62,697 bases of DNA from Mycobacterium shimoidei (GTDB lineage: Bacteria > Actinomycetota > Actinomycetes > Mycobacteriales > Mycobacteriaceae). Made by a program: the position numbers and the translations under genes. This document shows positions 24,168 to 32,637 of this stretch, piece by piece. Numbering within the stretch: position 1 is the first letter of the stretch; each line of letters starts with the position of its first letter. The notes beneath the pieces were generated by a model that was given only the letters and a program-made list of their open reading frames with translations, was not told where the DNA came from and ran no database searches. The stretch spans positions 1 to 62,697 of the forward strand of contig LQPU01000057.1 of assembly GCA_002101905.1 (NCBI GenBank). Direction: 5' to 3'.

Positions 24168-25415
24168 TCACTGCAGAAAGCGCTGGGTGTACGAGGTGAA
24201 GCGACTGGTCAGGTCGCGCATATCAAGTCCGAACAGTTCGGCCGACGTCGCGACCTGGCCGAGCCGGCCGCGGCGGTGACCTGCCAGATAGTCGGTCATC
24301 GCCGCACGCGCCTCGGGCGTAACCGACTCGTCGGCGAGGTCGTAGACGCGTTCGGCGACACCAAGCTCGTCGGCCATGAAATCGTCGAAGCGAATGTCAA
24401 CCGAGCGCTCCGGTGAAATGAGATCGCGGTCGCGTACCAGCGCGGCCAGCATCGCGTCGAGCCGGTCGACCCACGACGCCGCGATTTCGTTGACCGGCAC
24501 CGGTGAACGATGCATCCGTGCCGAGTAGGTGATCATTGCGACCATCGACAAAGCCACCGGTACGGGGTCGCGGTGGGTACACACCACGACCACACCGGGA
24601 AAGACCCGATCTAGCACGGGTAACTGCTCGAGGTGTTGGGGCGACTTGAGCAGCCAGCGACGCCCACCCCGCAGGAATTGCAGCGCTTTGAGCTGAAGGG
24701 CCAGGTACTCATAGGCCGGGGTCTGGTCGTGGGCCAAGTAATAGTCGCGCCACCGGGGTACGTGCGCGAGGGTTTCGAACAGCATCGACGAGAAGGCGTT
24801 GGCCAGCAGCTGGATTTCCTCGTGCACATGGTCGGTGGTCATTTCGTGCATCAGCCGAAAGTGCGGCATCACCGCGTTCATGAACTCGACGGCGGCGTCC
24901 ATTCGGGTTCGGCGCGGATCGGGTTCGACACCGACCTCGGTTGGCAGCGGGAACGGCTCGACGCTTTCCCAGTACGGGAGCGTGCGGAAGGTGCCGGCAG
25001 CGGCGAGCAGATTGTGCAGGTGGGTGGTGCCGGTGCGGGGCAGGCCGGCGATCACCACCGGCGGGGCCAGCTCGATGTCCTCGATTTCGGGATGCCGCTT
25101 CAGCAGGTCGGTCAGCAGCAGCCGGTTCTTGAGCCATTGCAGTAATTGCGCGTGCATGTTGACGATGCCCGGCCCGTGCAGGTCGGGGATCTCATGCAGC
25201 GCCGCCAGGTACACATCGAGGCGCTCGCGATAGTCATCGGGCCCGAAATCATCGAGATCGGTCTCGGCGGTGGCCTTGGCGTGCAGCGCCTCGGCATCCA
25301 GGTCGCAATCCGGCGCCATCGCCGCCATTAGCTGGCGGATCTGCTCGATCTCCGGGGAGAAGCGGGGTTCGGCCAGGTCATCGAGGTGGACGAGGCTGGT
25401 GGTCGTGTCGGTCAC
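24168..25415 (-). CDS. Sulfotransferase family protein
   Basis: A 415-residue PAPS-dependent sulfotransferase of the type common in mycobacteria. The 5'-phosphosulfate loop is VVIAGLPRTGTTHLHNLLAA near residue 122; the 3'-phosphate region is around VVVCTHRDPVPVALSM near residue 280; RWLLKSPQHLEQL near residue 255 is also typical. The acceptor, perhaps a lipid or steroid, is unknown. The GTG at 25415 is only 28 bases from the divergent TetR start, so both promoters overlap one operator and the sulfotransferase is probably controlled by that regulator. Confidence 0.92.
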   Translation of the reverse strand: MTDTTTSLVHLDDLAEPRFSPEIEQIRQLMAAMAPDCDLDAEALHAKATAETDLDDFGPDDYRERLDVYLAALHEIPDLHGPGIVNMHAQLLQWLKNRLLLTDLLKRHPEIEDIELAPPVVIAGLPRTGTTHLHNLLAAAGTFRTLPYWESVEPFPLPTEVGVEPDPRRTRMDAAVEFMNAVMPHFRLMHEMTTDHVHEEIQLLANAFSSMLFETLAHVPRWRDYYLAHDQTPAYEYLALQLKALQFLRGGRRWLLKSPQHLEQLPVLDRVFPGVVVVCTHRDPVPVALSMVAMITYSARMHRSPVPVNEIAASWVDRLDAMLAALVRDRDLISPERSVDIRFDDFMADELGVAERVYDLADESVTPEARAAMTDYLAGHRRGRLGQVATSAELFGLDMRDLTSRFTSYTQRFLQ

Positions 25416-25426
25416 GGCGACTTATG

Positions 25427-25444
25427 TTACTTTGAGTTCCGTAA
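25427..25444. promoter_or_regulatory. TetR operator candidate in the 28-base divergent gap
   Basis: TTAC-N10-GTAA spans 25427-25444, filling the gap between the sulfotransferase GTG (25415) and the regulator ATG (25444). TATGTT at 25423-25428 is a possible -10 for the regulator. Symmetry is short, so this is a candidate only. Confidence 0.4.
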
Positions 25445-26019
25445 TGACGACGGAAATTGGCCGACCTCGCGACAAACGCATCGACAACGCGGTACTGCGT
25501 GCGACGGTCGAGCTGCTGGGCGAGACCGGCTATGCCGAGCTGTCGGTGGATGCGATCGCGCGACGGGCCGGCACCAGCAAGCCGGCCATCTACCGGCGGT
25601 GGCCCGGCAAGGCGCATCTGGTGCACGAGGCGGTGTTCCCGATCGACGAGGACACCACGCTGCCCGAGACCGGATCGTTGGCCGGTGACGTGCGGGAGAT
25701 GGTGCGCCGCACCGCGGCCGTTCTGACCACCCCGGCCGCCCGGGCGGCGCTGCCCGGCCTGGTCGGCGAGATGGCCGCCGATTTGACCCTGCACTCGGCG
25801 CTGCTGGAACGCTTCGCCGGCATCCTGTCGCGCGGTCTGACCGAGCGCCTGCAGGACGCCGTTCGACGCGGGGAGGCACGCCCCGACGTGACCGCCGCCG
25901 AGGTGGTCGAGGCCGTCGCCGGCACCACATTCCTGGCGCTGCTCACCCGCGGCGACGCGCTCGACGACACCTGGGTGGACCGCACCTCGGCTTTCATCAC
26001 GAGAGGAATCGCCGCATGA
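25444..26019 (+). CDS. TetR/AcrR family transcriptional regulator
   Basis: A 191-residue repressor with an N-terminal helix-turn-helix (GETGYAELSVDAIARRAGTSKPAIYRRWPGKAHL read in parts, residues about 21-55) and a TetR_C-type ligand domain. The short ATG start at 25444 is preferred because longer forms run through the divergent sulfotransferase gene. The stop TGA overlaps the ATG of a 53-base MIRU unit, which in turn overlaps the DUF1214 gene, so the regulator and the downstream genes are cotranscribed. Confidence 0.92.
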   Translation: MTTEIGRPRDKRIDNAVLRATVELLGETGYAELSVDAIARRAGTSKPAIYRRWPGKAHLVHEAVFPIDEDTTLPETGSLAGDVREMVRRTAAVLTTPAARAALPGLVGEMAADLTLHSALLERFAGILSRGLTERLQDAVRRGEARPDVTAAEVVEAVAGTTFLALLTRGDALDDTWVDRTSAFITRGIAA

Positions 26020-26068
26020 AACACGCGCCGGCGACGATGCAGAGCGCAGCGATGAGAAGGAGCGGCGC
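26016..26068 (+). repeat. MIRU, 53-base type, between two overlapping genes
   Basis: The unit begins ATGAAACACGCGCCGGCGAC and ends AGAAGGAGCGGCGC. It is exactly 53 bases from the ATG at 26016 to the next ATG at 26069, and ATGAAACAC is repeated at both places. It contains an 18-codon open frame (MKHAPATMQSAAMRRSGA) whose start overlaps the TetR stop and whose stop overlaps the DUF1214 start (ATGA at both joints). This is the arrangement described for mycobacterial interspersed repetitive units, for example in senX3-regX3. The sequence core GCAGAGCGCAGCGATGAGAA fits the MIRU consensus as I recall it. Confidence 0.85.
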
Positions 26069-27178
26069 ATGAAACACAACTCCACCGCCGCGTGGCATGA
26101 ATTGCTGGACACGCTGGGCGACCTCGATCGGTCGTTTCTGGAGGGCGATCGTGCCGTCACCGACGAGCGCCACGTCGCCGACGGCTACCGGATGCTCGCC
26201 ACCACCCTGGGCGTGGCGCTGGATACCTATCTGTTCGCTGATCCGAGCCGGCCGATGTTCGTCGACGTCAACACGCCGTTTCGGCGTGATCGTCGCTGGG
26301 GCGGCGACAACACCGACGCCTACTACAGCATCTGCCCGGTGGATCCCCAGCGCCGCTACCGCATCAGCGGCAACAAGGGTGACAGTGTGTACTTCTCGCT
26401 GACCGCCTACAACGAGCCTTCGCCCGGGGCCTGGTCGGATCGGATCGTGGCGATCGTACGCGACGACGATCTCGACATCGACGCGGCGGGCAACTTCTCC
26501 TTCGAGCTGGGGCCGACGCCGGACGCCGCGGTGCTGATGACCCGCGACTATCAGGCCGACCCGCTGACCGGCCGCCCGGTGACCTGGCGCATCGAGGCGC
26601 TCGACGAGCCCGACCCGATACGGCACGGCGATGCCGAGACCGCTGCGGCGTTGCGCGCCAGCGCCGCCTGGCTGCGCACCATGTTCGCGATCGTGCCGCT
26701 CGCCGTCGGGGTGCGCGTCGATGACAAGCATGCGCTTGGTCACGAAGTAGCCCATGTTGCAAACCAATTCGCGGAGCCTTATCAGGTGCCTGACGCAAAC
26801 TTCGGCTGGTCGGCGCGCGACGCGTGTTACGCCTACGGCAGCTTCGTGCTGGCCGAGGATGAGGCGCTGGTGGTCACCCACCGTCCGCCCGCGTGCAGGT
26901 TCTGGAACCTGGTGGTGTGGAACCAGTTCATGGCCACCCACTGCGTGACCGACGCACGCAGTTCGATCAACGGGCACAGCGCCGCCCTCAACACCGACGG
27001 GACGGTGACCATCGTCATCTCCCGCGGCATGACCTCGCACCCGAATTCACTGACGACGTTGGACTATCCACGCGGAAATCTGGCGTTTCGTTGGTTTCTT
27101 GCCGATGCGGTGCCCGCCCGGCCGGAAGCGAAAGTGGTGAAGCTGTCCGACGCGCCGACGGCTGTGACACATGAGTGA
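26069..27178 (+). CDS. DUF1214-domain protein
   Basis: A 369-residue protein with a C-terminal DUF1214 domain: blocks GDSVYFSLTAYNEPSPGAWSDR near residue 105 and RPPACRFWNLVVWNQFM near residue 270. The function of the family is unknown; members are often near regulators and catabolic genes. No signal peptide. The AAGGAG inside the preceding MIRU (26056-26061) supplies the ribosome site, so the repeat has become part of the translation signal. The stop overlaps the start of the SnoaL-like gene (27171) by eight bases. Confidence 0.88.
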   Translation: MKHNSTAAWHELLDTLGDLDRSFLEGDRAVTDERHVADGYRMLATTLGVALDTYLFADPSRPMFVDVNTPFRRDRRWGGDNTDAYYSICPVDPQRRYRISGNKGDSVYFSLTAYNEPSPGAWSDRIVAIVRDDDLDIDAAGNFSFELGPTPDAAVLMTRDYQADPLTGRPVTWRIEALDEPDPIRHGDAETAAALRASAAWLRTMFAIVPLAVGVRVDDKHALGHEVAHVANQFAEPYQVPDANFGWSARDACYAYGSFVLAEDEALVVTHRPPACRFWNLVVWNQFMATHCVTDARSSINGHSAALNTDGTVTIVISRGMTSHPNSLTTLDYPRGNLAFRWFLADAVPARPEAKVVKLSDAPTAVTHE

Positions 27179-27614
27179 CAGCGCCATCGAGATCACCAAT
27201 CTGATCTACACCTACGCCGAGCTCTTGGACAGCGGTGATTTGGACGGTGTAGCACGGCTTTTCGAGCACGGCCGCATCTGCGGCGTGGAGAACGGTCCGC
27301 CGGAAACGGTGTTCGCCGGCCCGACAAGGGTGCGGGAAATGTACGAGATGGCCACTCGTATCTACGAAGACGGCACCCCGAAGACCAAACACAACACCAG
27401 CAATGTGCAGCTGCACATCGATGAGGCGGCCGGGACCGCGCGCAGCACCTCGTACTACTGCGTCACGCAAGCCACCCCCGACTTGCCGTTGCAAGTGATT
27501 GTCACCGGGCGCTACAAGGACACCTTCCAGCGGCTGGACGGCACCTGGTGGTTCGACACCCGCATCATGTTCGTCGACCAGGTCGGCGACGTCAGCCAGC
27601 ACCTTAAGTTCTGA
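27171..27614 (+). CDS. SnoaL-like (NTF2-fold) protein
   Basis: A 147-residue NTF2-like protein: ITNLIYTYAELLDSGDLDGVARLFEHGRI at the N-terminus, then TKHNTSNVQLHIDEAAGTARSTSYYCVTQ and YKDTFQRLDGTWWFDTRIM, the classical SnoaL_4 pattern. The initiator ATG at 27171 lies inside the end of the DUF1214 gene, so the two are translationally coupled. Probably an accessory enzyme of the same regulon as the TetR gene at 25444. The substrate is unknown. Confidence 0.88.
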   Translation: MSDSAIEITNLIYTYAELLDSGDLDGVARLFEHGRICGVENGPPETVFAGPTRVREMYEMATRIYEDGTPKTKHNTSNVQLHIDEAAGTARSTSYYCVTQATPDLPLQVIVTGRYKDTFQRLDGTWWFDTRIMFVDQVGDVSQHLKF

Positions 27615-27630
27615 ACGCGTCTGCCAGCCG

Positions 27631-28437
27631 CTAGTGCAAGACGACCGGGTCGCCGGTATGAATAGTGCCCTCTACCAACACCTTCAGGTAAACCCCGGCG
27701 CACGGCAGCTTCGCCGGTCCCACCCGGTTCTCGGCAACCGGCGTGCGAAGCGCATGAGGGGCGCGCGGCAACGAGCCATGCTCGAGCGTGGGTAACGCGC
27801 ACCGAGACGTGGGCTTCAAAACGCGTAGGCGGGTCTCACCGACGCTCACGTCCCTATCCACCCACTCGTTTTCGGCGTAGGGCGGGTAGTCAGGCGGGGT
27901 GGCGATCACCAGGTTGGGCCGGTAGCGCAGTGCCTCGGTGCCGATGTGCTGCACGGTGGCCGTCGTAATCGCATGCAGCGGAGCGAGATCGGTGAACGAG
28001 TCGCCGGGCGTGGCCTGGGCGATCTCGAGGATCTGACCCGCAATGTCTGCGTCCTCGCCAAGCTCCAGCACCTTCTCGGGGTCGGGGCGTTCCAGACTGG
28101 CGCCCTGCGGCCGCTTGCTGACCAAGGTGACCGGCCGTCCCACCAATTCGGAAAGCAGATCGTCGATGCCCGGATCGTCGGCGGCCACACTCGCTCCGTC
28201 GGGCAGCCGGATGCACACGCCGTCGCCGTCGCCGCTGCTGGCGGTGAACTGCAGAAGCCTGCGCCACAACCGGGGCTGCTTAGCGCTGGCCACTCGGTTG
28301 GTCTCCGCGTCGACGAGAGCCAGCCGCCGGTCCCCCGCCGCGCCGCGTTCGTCGACAAACATGGACGTCAAGACCTCGCCGAGCATCGACTTGACCGGAT
28401 AGCGGCGCAAACTGTCGACCCGCATCTGGCCTGTCAC
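27631..28437 (-). CDS. MOSC domain protein
   Basis: A 268-residue protein with an N-terminal beta-barrel (MRVDSLRRYPVKSMLGEVLTS; RLALVDAETNRVASAKQPRLW) and a C-terminal MOSC domain (RYRPNLVIATPPDYPPYAENEWVDRDVSVGETRLRV in parts) with the conserved Cys in PTSRCALPTLEHG near residue 212. MOSC proteins bind sulfur or molybdenum cofactor and include amidoxime-reducing enzymes. Last gene of the leftward run led by the P-type ATPase, 16 bases after the methyltransferase. Confidence 0.88.
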   Translation of the reverse strand: MTGQMRVDSLRRYPVKSMLGEVLTSMFVDERGAAGDRRLALVDAETNRVASAKQPRLWRRLLQFTASSGDGDGVCIRLPDGASVAADDPGIDDLLSELVGRPVTLVSKRPQGASLERPDPEKVLELGEDADIAGQILEIAQATPGDSFTDLAPLHAITTATVQHIGTEALRYRPNLVIATPPDYPPYAENEWVDRDVSVGETRLRVLKPTSRCALPTLEHGSLPRAPHALRTPVAENRVGPAKLPCAGVYLKVLVEGTIHTGDPVVLH

Positions 28438-28453
28438 GGTTGTCAGTATGCGC

Positions 28454-29071
28454 TCAGCGCCGCGCCAGCAGCCAGGCCGCGCCGCCGCCTTCCCCTGCTG
28501 TGATCACATCGAGCTGCCCGAAAGCCGCGGTCAACTCGCCGGCGGCGGCTCGAAACGGCCCCGGGGCCGCCGCCCCGACTTCGCTCAGCGCGGTGATCGC
28601 CAATAGGCCGCCGGGCGCCAGGCGCCGGATGATCGCCGCATCGAGACGGCGGTCCCGGAATCGGTTGCACACGATTACCTGCACCGCCGGGCCGGGCGGT
28701 AAGCCGTGGTCGAGGTCGACCACCTCAAACCGGCACCGGTCGTCGACGCCGCAGGCCCGGGCCAGATCCCGCGCCTGGTCGATCGCCACCGCGGAGACGT
28801 CGAGTCCCCACACCGCCATTCCCCGACGGGCCAGCCAGACCGCTGTCAACCCTTGCCCGCACGCCAGATCAAGCGCCTGCCCCGTCGTCGGGAACATGTC
28901 GGCGAAGCCGGTGAATGCCTCGGGTGGGCCTATTGCGTCGCCTGCCGGCGGTCCGCTGGCCGTGTACTTCGCGTCCCAGCGGGCGCGGTCCCGGTCGGTC
29001 AGAATGCCTCCGGATCCTGCTGGATTTCGACCGGCACCGGATGGCGATACAGTCGCGACGCGTTCTCCCAC
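28454..29071 (-). CDS. Class I SAM-dependent methyltransferase, start uncertain
   Basis: A methyltransferase with motif I as ALDLACGQGLTAVWLARRG and a following acidic strand WGLDVSAVAIDQA. It resembles small Tellurite/thiopurine-type methyltransferases that usually begin with a few residues before RARWDAKY. Here no ATG, GTG or TTG lies near that point. The only standard start is the GTG at 29071, which makes 205 residues but overlaps the amidohydrolase by 73 bases and has no ribosome site. A GGAGG at about 29008-29012 sits just before ATT and CTG codons, so a rare start near 29003 is possible. The domain assignment is sure; the N-terminus is not. Confidence 0.82.
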   Translation of the reverse strand: MGERVATVSPSGAGRNPAGSGGILTDRDRARWDAKYTASGPPAGDAIGPPEAFTGFADMFPTTGQALDLACGQGLTAVWLARRGMAVWGLDVSAVAIDQARDLARACGVDDRCRFEVVDLDHGLPPGPAVQVIVCNRFRDRRLDAAIIRRLAPGGLLAITALSEVGAAAPGPFRAAAGELTAAFGQLDVITAGEGGGAAWLLARR

Positions 29072-30276
29072 GTGATCTGACGAATCACGTCCGCCGGCAG
29101 ATCTCCGATCTGTTCATGGATGGTTTGTTGGGTGTGCGGCCAGGTGGAGTCACAATGCGGATAGTCGGCTTCCAGCATGATGTTTTCCGTGCCGATTCGG
29201 TCATGCTGTACGAACGACGATTGGTCTTCCACTGCGCAGAACCAGAAGTTACGTGTGAAAACCTCTGCGGGAGTAAGACTTTCACCCAGTTCCTGCCAGG
29301 TGCCATACATCTCGTGGTAGCTGAGCATGTGGTCGAGCCGGTCCAGTAGCCCTGCCACCCAGCCGATCCCGCCTTCGGACAGGCAGATCTTCAGTTCGGG
29401 AAACCTGCTGGGCAGACCGGAGTACAGCCAGTCGACCGCCGCGTAGATGGCGTAGGCGAAAAACAGCACACCCGGCACGTCCGGCGGCGCGTCCTCGGTG
29501 GTGGACGGCGACGAACCCGACGAACCGATATGCAGGTTCACCACGGTGCCGGTCTCGGCGCACGCCGCCATCATCGGATCCCAGTGACCGGAGTGAATGC
29601 TCGGAAGCCCCAGCGCCGCCGGGTTTTCGCTGAATGTGATAGCGCGGAATCCGCGATCGGCGTTGTCGTAGATCATTTTCGCGCCGAGTTCGGGATCCAG
29701 CAGCCAGGGCAGTTGACACGGGATGATCCGGTCCGGATAGGACCCCGCCCATACCTCGAGATGCCAGTCGTTCCAGGCCCGGACCGATGCCAATGCCAGG
29801 TCGCGATCAGAGGTCAGCTGTTGGAGCCGTTGGCCGGCGAACCCGGGCAGGAATGACGGGAAGTTCAGCGACGCGTAGACACCGTTGAGGTCCATATCCT
29901 TGATGCGGGCATGGATGTCCCAGGCGCCCCTGCGCATTTCGTCGAAGCGAACCGGCTCGAAACCATACTCGGAAACCGGCCGGCCGACCACGGCGTTGAA
30001 CCCGACATTGGGAAGTTCCTGCCCGTCATAAATCCAGGTCTGTCGACCGTCGTCGGCGTCGACGACCTTGGGTGCGCGGTCGGCGAACTTGCGCGGGAGG
30101 CGTCCGGTGAAGGTGTCCGGCGGTTCGACGATGTGGTCGTCGACGGAAATCAGCGTGTAGCGCCTCTTCGCCCGCGGCGGGTCGGGCAGAAAGGTGACCG
30201 ACCGCTCGGCACCGGTTTTGGCGGTGGTGAAGTTCAGGTTGCTGGCCAGCTCGTCGATCGATTTCACTTGTGTCAC
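28999..30276 (-). CDS. Amidohydrolase (metal-dependent hydrolase, COG2159 type)
   Basis: A 425-residue TIM-barrel hydrolase/decarboxylase of the ACMSD-related amidohydrolase_2 group: ISVDDHIVEPPDTF (metal-binding DxH) near residue 44, then TVVNLHIGSSG with a metal-type His, and NIMLEADYPHCDSTWP with the catalytic Asp region. The GTG start at 30276 overlaps the aldolase stop by four bases (GTGA). Together with the CoA ligase and aldolase it could break down a hydroxylated acid or aromatic substrate, but which one is unknown. Confidence 0.9.
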   Translation of the reverse strand: MTQVKSIDELASNLNFTTAKTGAERSVTFLPDPPRAKRRYTLISVDDHIVEPPDTFTGRLPRKFADRAPKVVDADDGRQTWIYDGQELPNVGFNAVVGRPVSEYGFEPVRFDEMRRGAWDIHARIKDMDLNGVYASLNFPSFLPGFAGQRLQQLTSDRDLALASVRAWNDWHLEVWAGSYPDRIIPCQLPWLLDPELGAKMIYDNADRGFRAITFSENPAALGLPSIHSGHWDPMMAACAETGTVVNLHIGSSGSSPSTTEDAPPDVPGVLFFAYAIYAAVDWLYSGLPSRFPELKICLSEGGIGWVAGLLDRLDHMLSYHEMYGTWQELGESLTPAEVFTRNFWFCAVEDQSSFVQHDRIGTENIMLEADYPHCDSTWPHTQQTIHEQIGDLPADVIRQITWENASRLYRHPVPVEIQQDPEAF

Positions 30277-31046
30277 CTGAGCACGTCGGGATCGGCTTTG
30301 ATGGTCATCCGCGCTGCCCCAGCCCAATACACGTCGGCGGCTCGCTCGAGAAGCGACGCCTGCATGCCCGCCATGTCCGACCAGTTCATCTTCGTCGGCT
30401 CTTGACCGGTCAGCATGACGTCGTAAGCGAGTTTGCAGACCCGTTCGATCGATGCCGCTCGATAAACAGCCTGCGCGAGGGTGCGACCGGTCGCGATGAC
30501 GCCGTGGTTGGCCAAGATGGTCAAGTTCGCTTCACCGATTTGCGCCGCGAGATCCGCTGCGCGGCCGGCGCTGTCGATTTCCCCGTCGTACGTGTCGACC
30601 AGGCACAAATCGTCGAGGAACAGCGAACCGGTCTGGTGGACCAGTTCGGGCAGCCTGCCCAACGCGGCAAGCACGCACGCATGGTAGGGGTGATTGTGGA
30701 TGACCACGCGGGCGTCGTCGCGGACGCGGTGCAGTTCGGTGTGGATGTGAATCGCCGGGGTCACGTCCCACCGGCCGCGGACTACCCGCGCTTCGCTGTC
30801 CACCACGCAGATGTCCGAGGCGGTGAGTTCTTGCCACCACAGTCCCCACGGATTGACCAGCATGTCCGTCTGGCCGTCGAGCTGCCAGGTGATGTGGCCG
30901 GCCATGTTCTCGGCGAACCCGATGGCGGCAAGGTGGCGGAAGGCTATTGCCAGCGCCTGTTCGTTGGTGAGCTCGACTCCGATCGGCGGAACCACCGAGG
31001 GAGCCCAGACTTCCAGTCCGCCGGGCCGCGCGTTAGGAGCGTTCAT
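30273..31046 (-). CDS. Class II aldolase/adducin family protein
   Basis: A 257-residue zinc-type class II aldolase/epimerase fold: FRHLAAIGFAENMAGHITWQ near residue 40, HIHTELHRVRDDARVVIHNHPYHACVLAALG with the HNH metal ligands near residue 125, and ILANHGVIATGRTLAQAVYRA near residue 195 with the third His. It may cleave or decarboxylate a hydroxy-acid. The ATG at 31046 is chosen because GGAGG lies seven bases upstream; it overlaps the ligase gene by 14 bases. Confidence 0.9.
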   Translation of the reverse strand: MNAPNARPGGLEVWAPSVVPPIGVELTNEQALAIAFRHLAAIGFAENMAGHITWQLDGQTDMLVNPWGLWWQELTASDICVVDSEARVVRGRWDVTPAIHIHTELHRVRDDARVVIHNHPYHACVLAALGRLPELVHQTGSLFLDDLCLVDTYDGEIDSAGRAADLAAQIGEANLTILANHGVIATGRTLAQAVYRAASIERVCKLAYDVMLTGQEPTKMNWSDMAGMQASLLERAADVYWAGAARMTIKADPDVLR

Positions 31047-32637
31047 GGTTGCCCTCCATCCTGACTCGAATATCGTCGCGGAGCGCGCCTTTGGCAATCT
31101 TTCCTCCCGAGGATCGGGGTAGTTCGTCGACCACGATGAGCCGTTCGGGCAGCAGTTCCTTGGAAACTCCCAGCGACAGTAGATGCGTGATCAGGCCGGG
31201 AAGGTCGATGGTGTGCGAATCCACGAGTTCGGCGTATAGGCAGACCTTTTCACCGAACACCGGGTCGGGCATGGCGACTGCGGCGGCCACGGCGATCGCC
31301 GGATGCGTCATCACGGCGTCTTCGACCTGGGCGGCGCTGATGTTCTTGCCGCCGCGCAGGATGAAGTCGGAGGTTCTGCCGGTGACGCTGAGGTAGCCAT
31401 CCGAATCGATGGCGCAGATGTCGCCCATGCGCATCCACCCGTCGGGGGTGAACAGCTTGTCGTGGTCGGTGCCGTCGAGGTAGCCGAGGCTGGTGGCCGG
31501 ACCGCGGCAGGCCGGCTGGCCCCGCCCGCTCGCGGTGACGTCGCGATCTCCGTCGAAGAGCCGGACCGACATCTCCGGCACGATTTTGCCGCCGGTGCGC
31601 AGTCGGTGGTGCAGCGAATCTTCGAGCGTCGTCCCACTGAGCAGTCCGGTTTCGTTCGAGCCGTAGAACTGCAGAACCTTGGCGCCGGTGAGTTCCTCGA
31701 ACTCGGCAGCCGGGCGATATGGCAACGCTTCCCCGCCGGTAAACACCACCCGCAGCGAGCTCAGGTCATAGTCGCGGCGTGCCGGGTCAGCCATCAGCAT
31801 CGTCAATTGCGTGCTGACACAACATAATATGGTGACTTTGTGCTGGGCGATCGCTTCACAGCAGGCTCTGGTGGTGAATCGGTCCAGGATCACCGCGGTG
31901 GAGCCGAGGTAGATCGGAGTGGTGTGGCTGGTCCAGATCCCGAACCCGAACGGCGTCGGGATCGCCGGCAAGAAGACGTCCTCGGTGGTCAGCCGGCCGT
32001 TGGCGACGGCTTTTTGATGGAAGTAGTGCCATCGGTTCTGGGTGTGTACGACGCACTTGGGCAGCCCGGTGGTTCCCGAGGTGGAGTTGAGAAGGAACAC
32101 ATCGTCGGGCCCGAGGCCGGCGTCGGCTGGCAGCGCCGCAGGTGCCGCATCGACGTTCAAGCGCACTCCGGCGTCGTCGTGGGTCATGACCACGGATTCG
32201 GCGGCGACGCTTGCCGCGGATCCGCTGCGCTGGTGATCGCTGATCAGGAGCTTGGGTTGCGTGCCGCCCAGGATCGCGCCGACCTCCCGGGTGCCGGCGC
32301 GAGCGCCGATGCCGACGGCGACCGCTCCGCAGCGTTCTATCGCGACGAGAAGCACGTGGATGGCGGCGGCGTCGCCGTGCCACACCGCCACTCGGTCGCC
32401 GCGCGCTATCCCGATTCCAGTTAGCTGTTCAGCAAGTTTGGTTGCCGCGCAGTCGAATTCAGCCCAGGTCAATGACCTGTCGGGATGGTCGATGTATGCG
32501 ACGCGGGTCGGTGTGTGTTGGGCGTTGTGGCGTACCACGTCGGAAAGCGTCGTATCGGACCACCAGCCGGCGGCGTAGTAGCGGGCGGACTCCTCGGCGG
32601 TGAACGCCGGCGAGTTCACGGTATGCCGCTGCGGCAC
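31033..32637 (-). CDS. AMP-dependent acyl-CoA synthetase/ligase
   Basis: A 534-residue ANL-family enzyme that forms an acyl-AMP and then a CoA thioester. Core motifs: LLNSTSGTTGLPKCVVHT (P-loop, near residue 185), LQFYGSNETGLLSG near residue 325, GWMRMGDICAIDSDGYLSVTGRTSDFI near residue 405 with hinge Asp, and the catalytic Lys in PRSSGGKIAKGAL near residue 520. It resembles benzoate- and cyclohexanecarboxylate-type ligases in shape, but the substrate is not decidable. The GTG start follows the ATPase stop with no gap. First catabolic gene of the run. Confidence 0.92.
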   Translation of the reverse strand: MPQRHTVNSPAFTAEESARYYAAGWWSDTTLSDVVRHNAQHTPTRVAYIDHPDRSLTWAEFDCAATKLAEQLTGIGIARGDRVAVWHGDAAAIHVLLVAIERCGAVAVGIGARAGTREVGAILGGTQPKLLISDHQRSGSAASVAAESVVMTHDDAGVRLNVDAAPAALPADAGLGPDDVFLLNSTSGTTGLPKCVVHTQNRWHYFHQKAVANGRLTTEDVFLPAIPTPFGFGIWTSHTTPIYLGSTAVILDRFTTRACCEAIAQHKVTILCCVSTQLTMLMADPARRDYDLSSLRVVFTGGEALPYRPAAEFEELTGAKVLQFYGSNETGLLSGTTLEDSLHHRLRTGGKIVPEMSVRLFDGDRDVTASGRGQPACRGPATSLGYLDGTDHDKLFTPDGWMRMGDICAIDSDGYLSVTGRTSDFILRGGKNISAAQVEDAVMTHPAIAVAAAVAMPDPVFGEKVCLYAELVDSHTIDLPGLITHLLSLGVSKELLPERLIVVDELPRSSGGKIAKGALRDDIRVRMEGNHERS

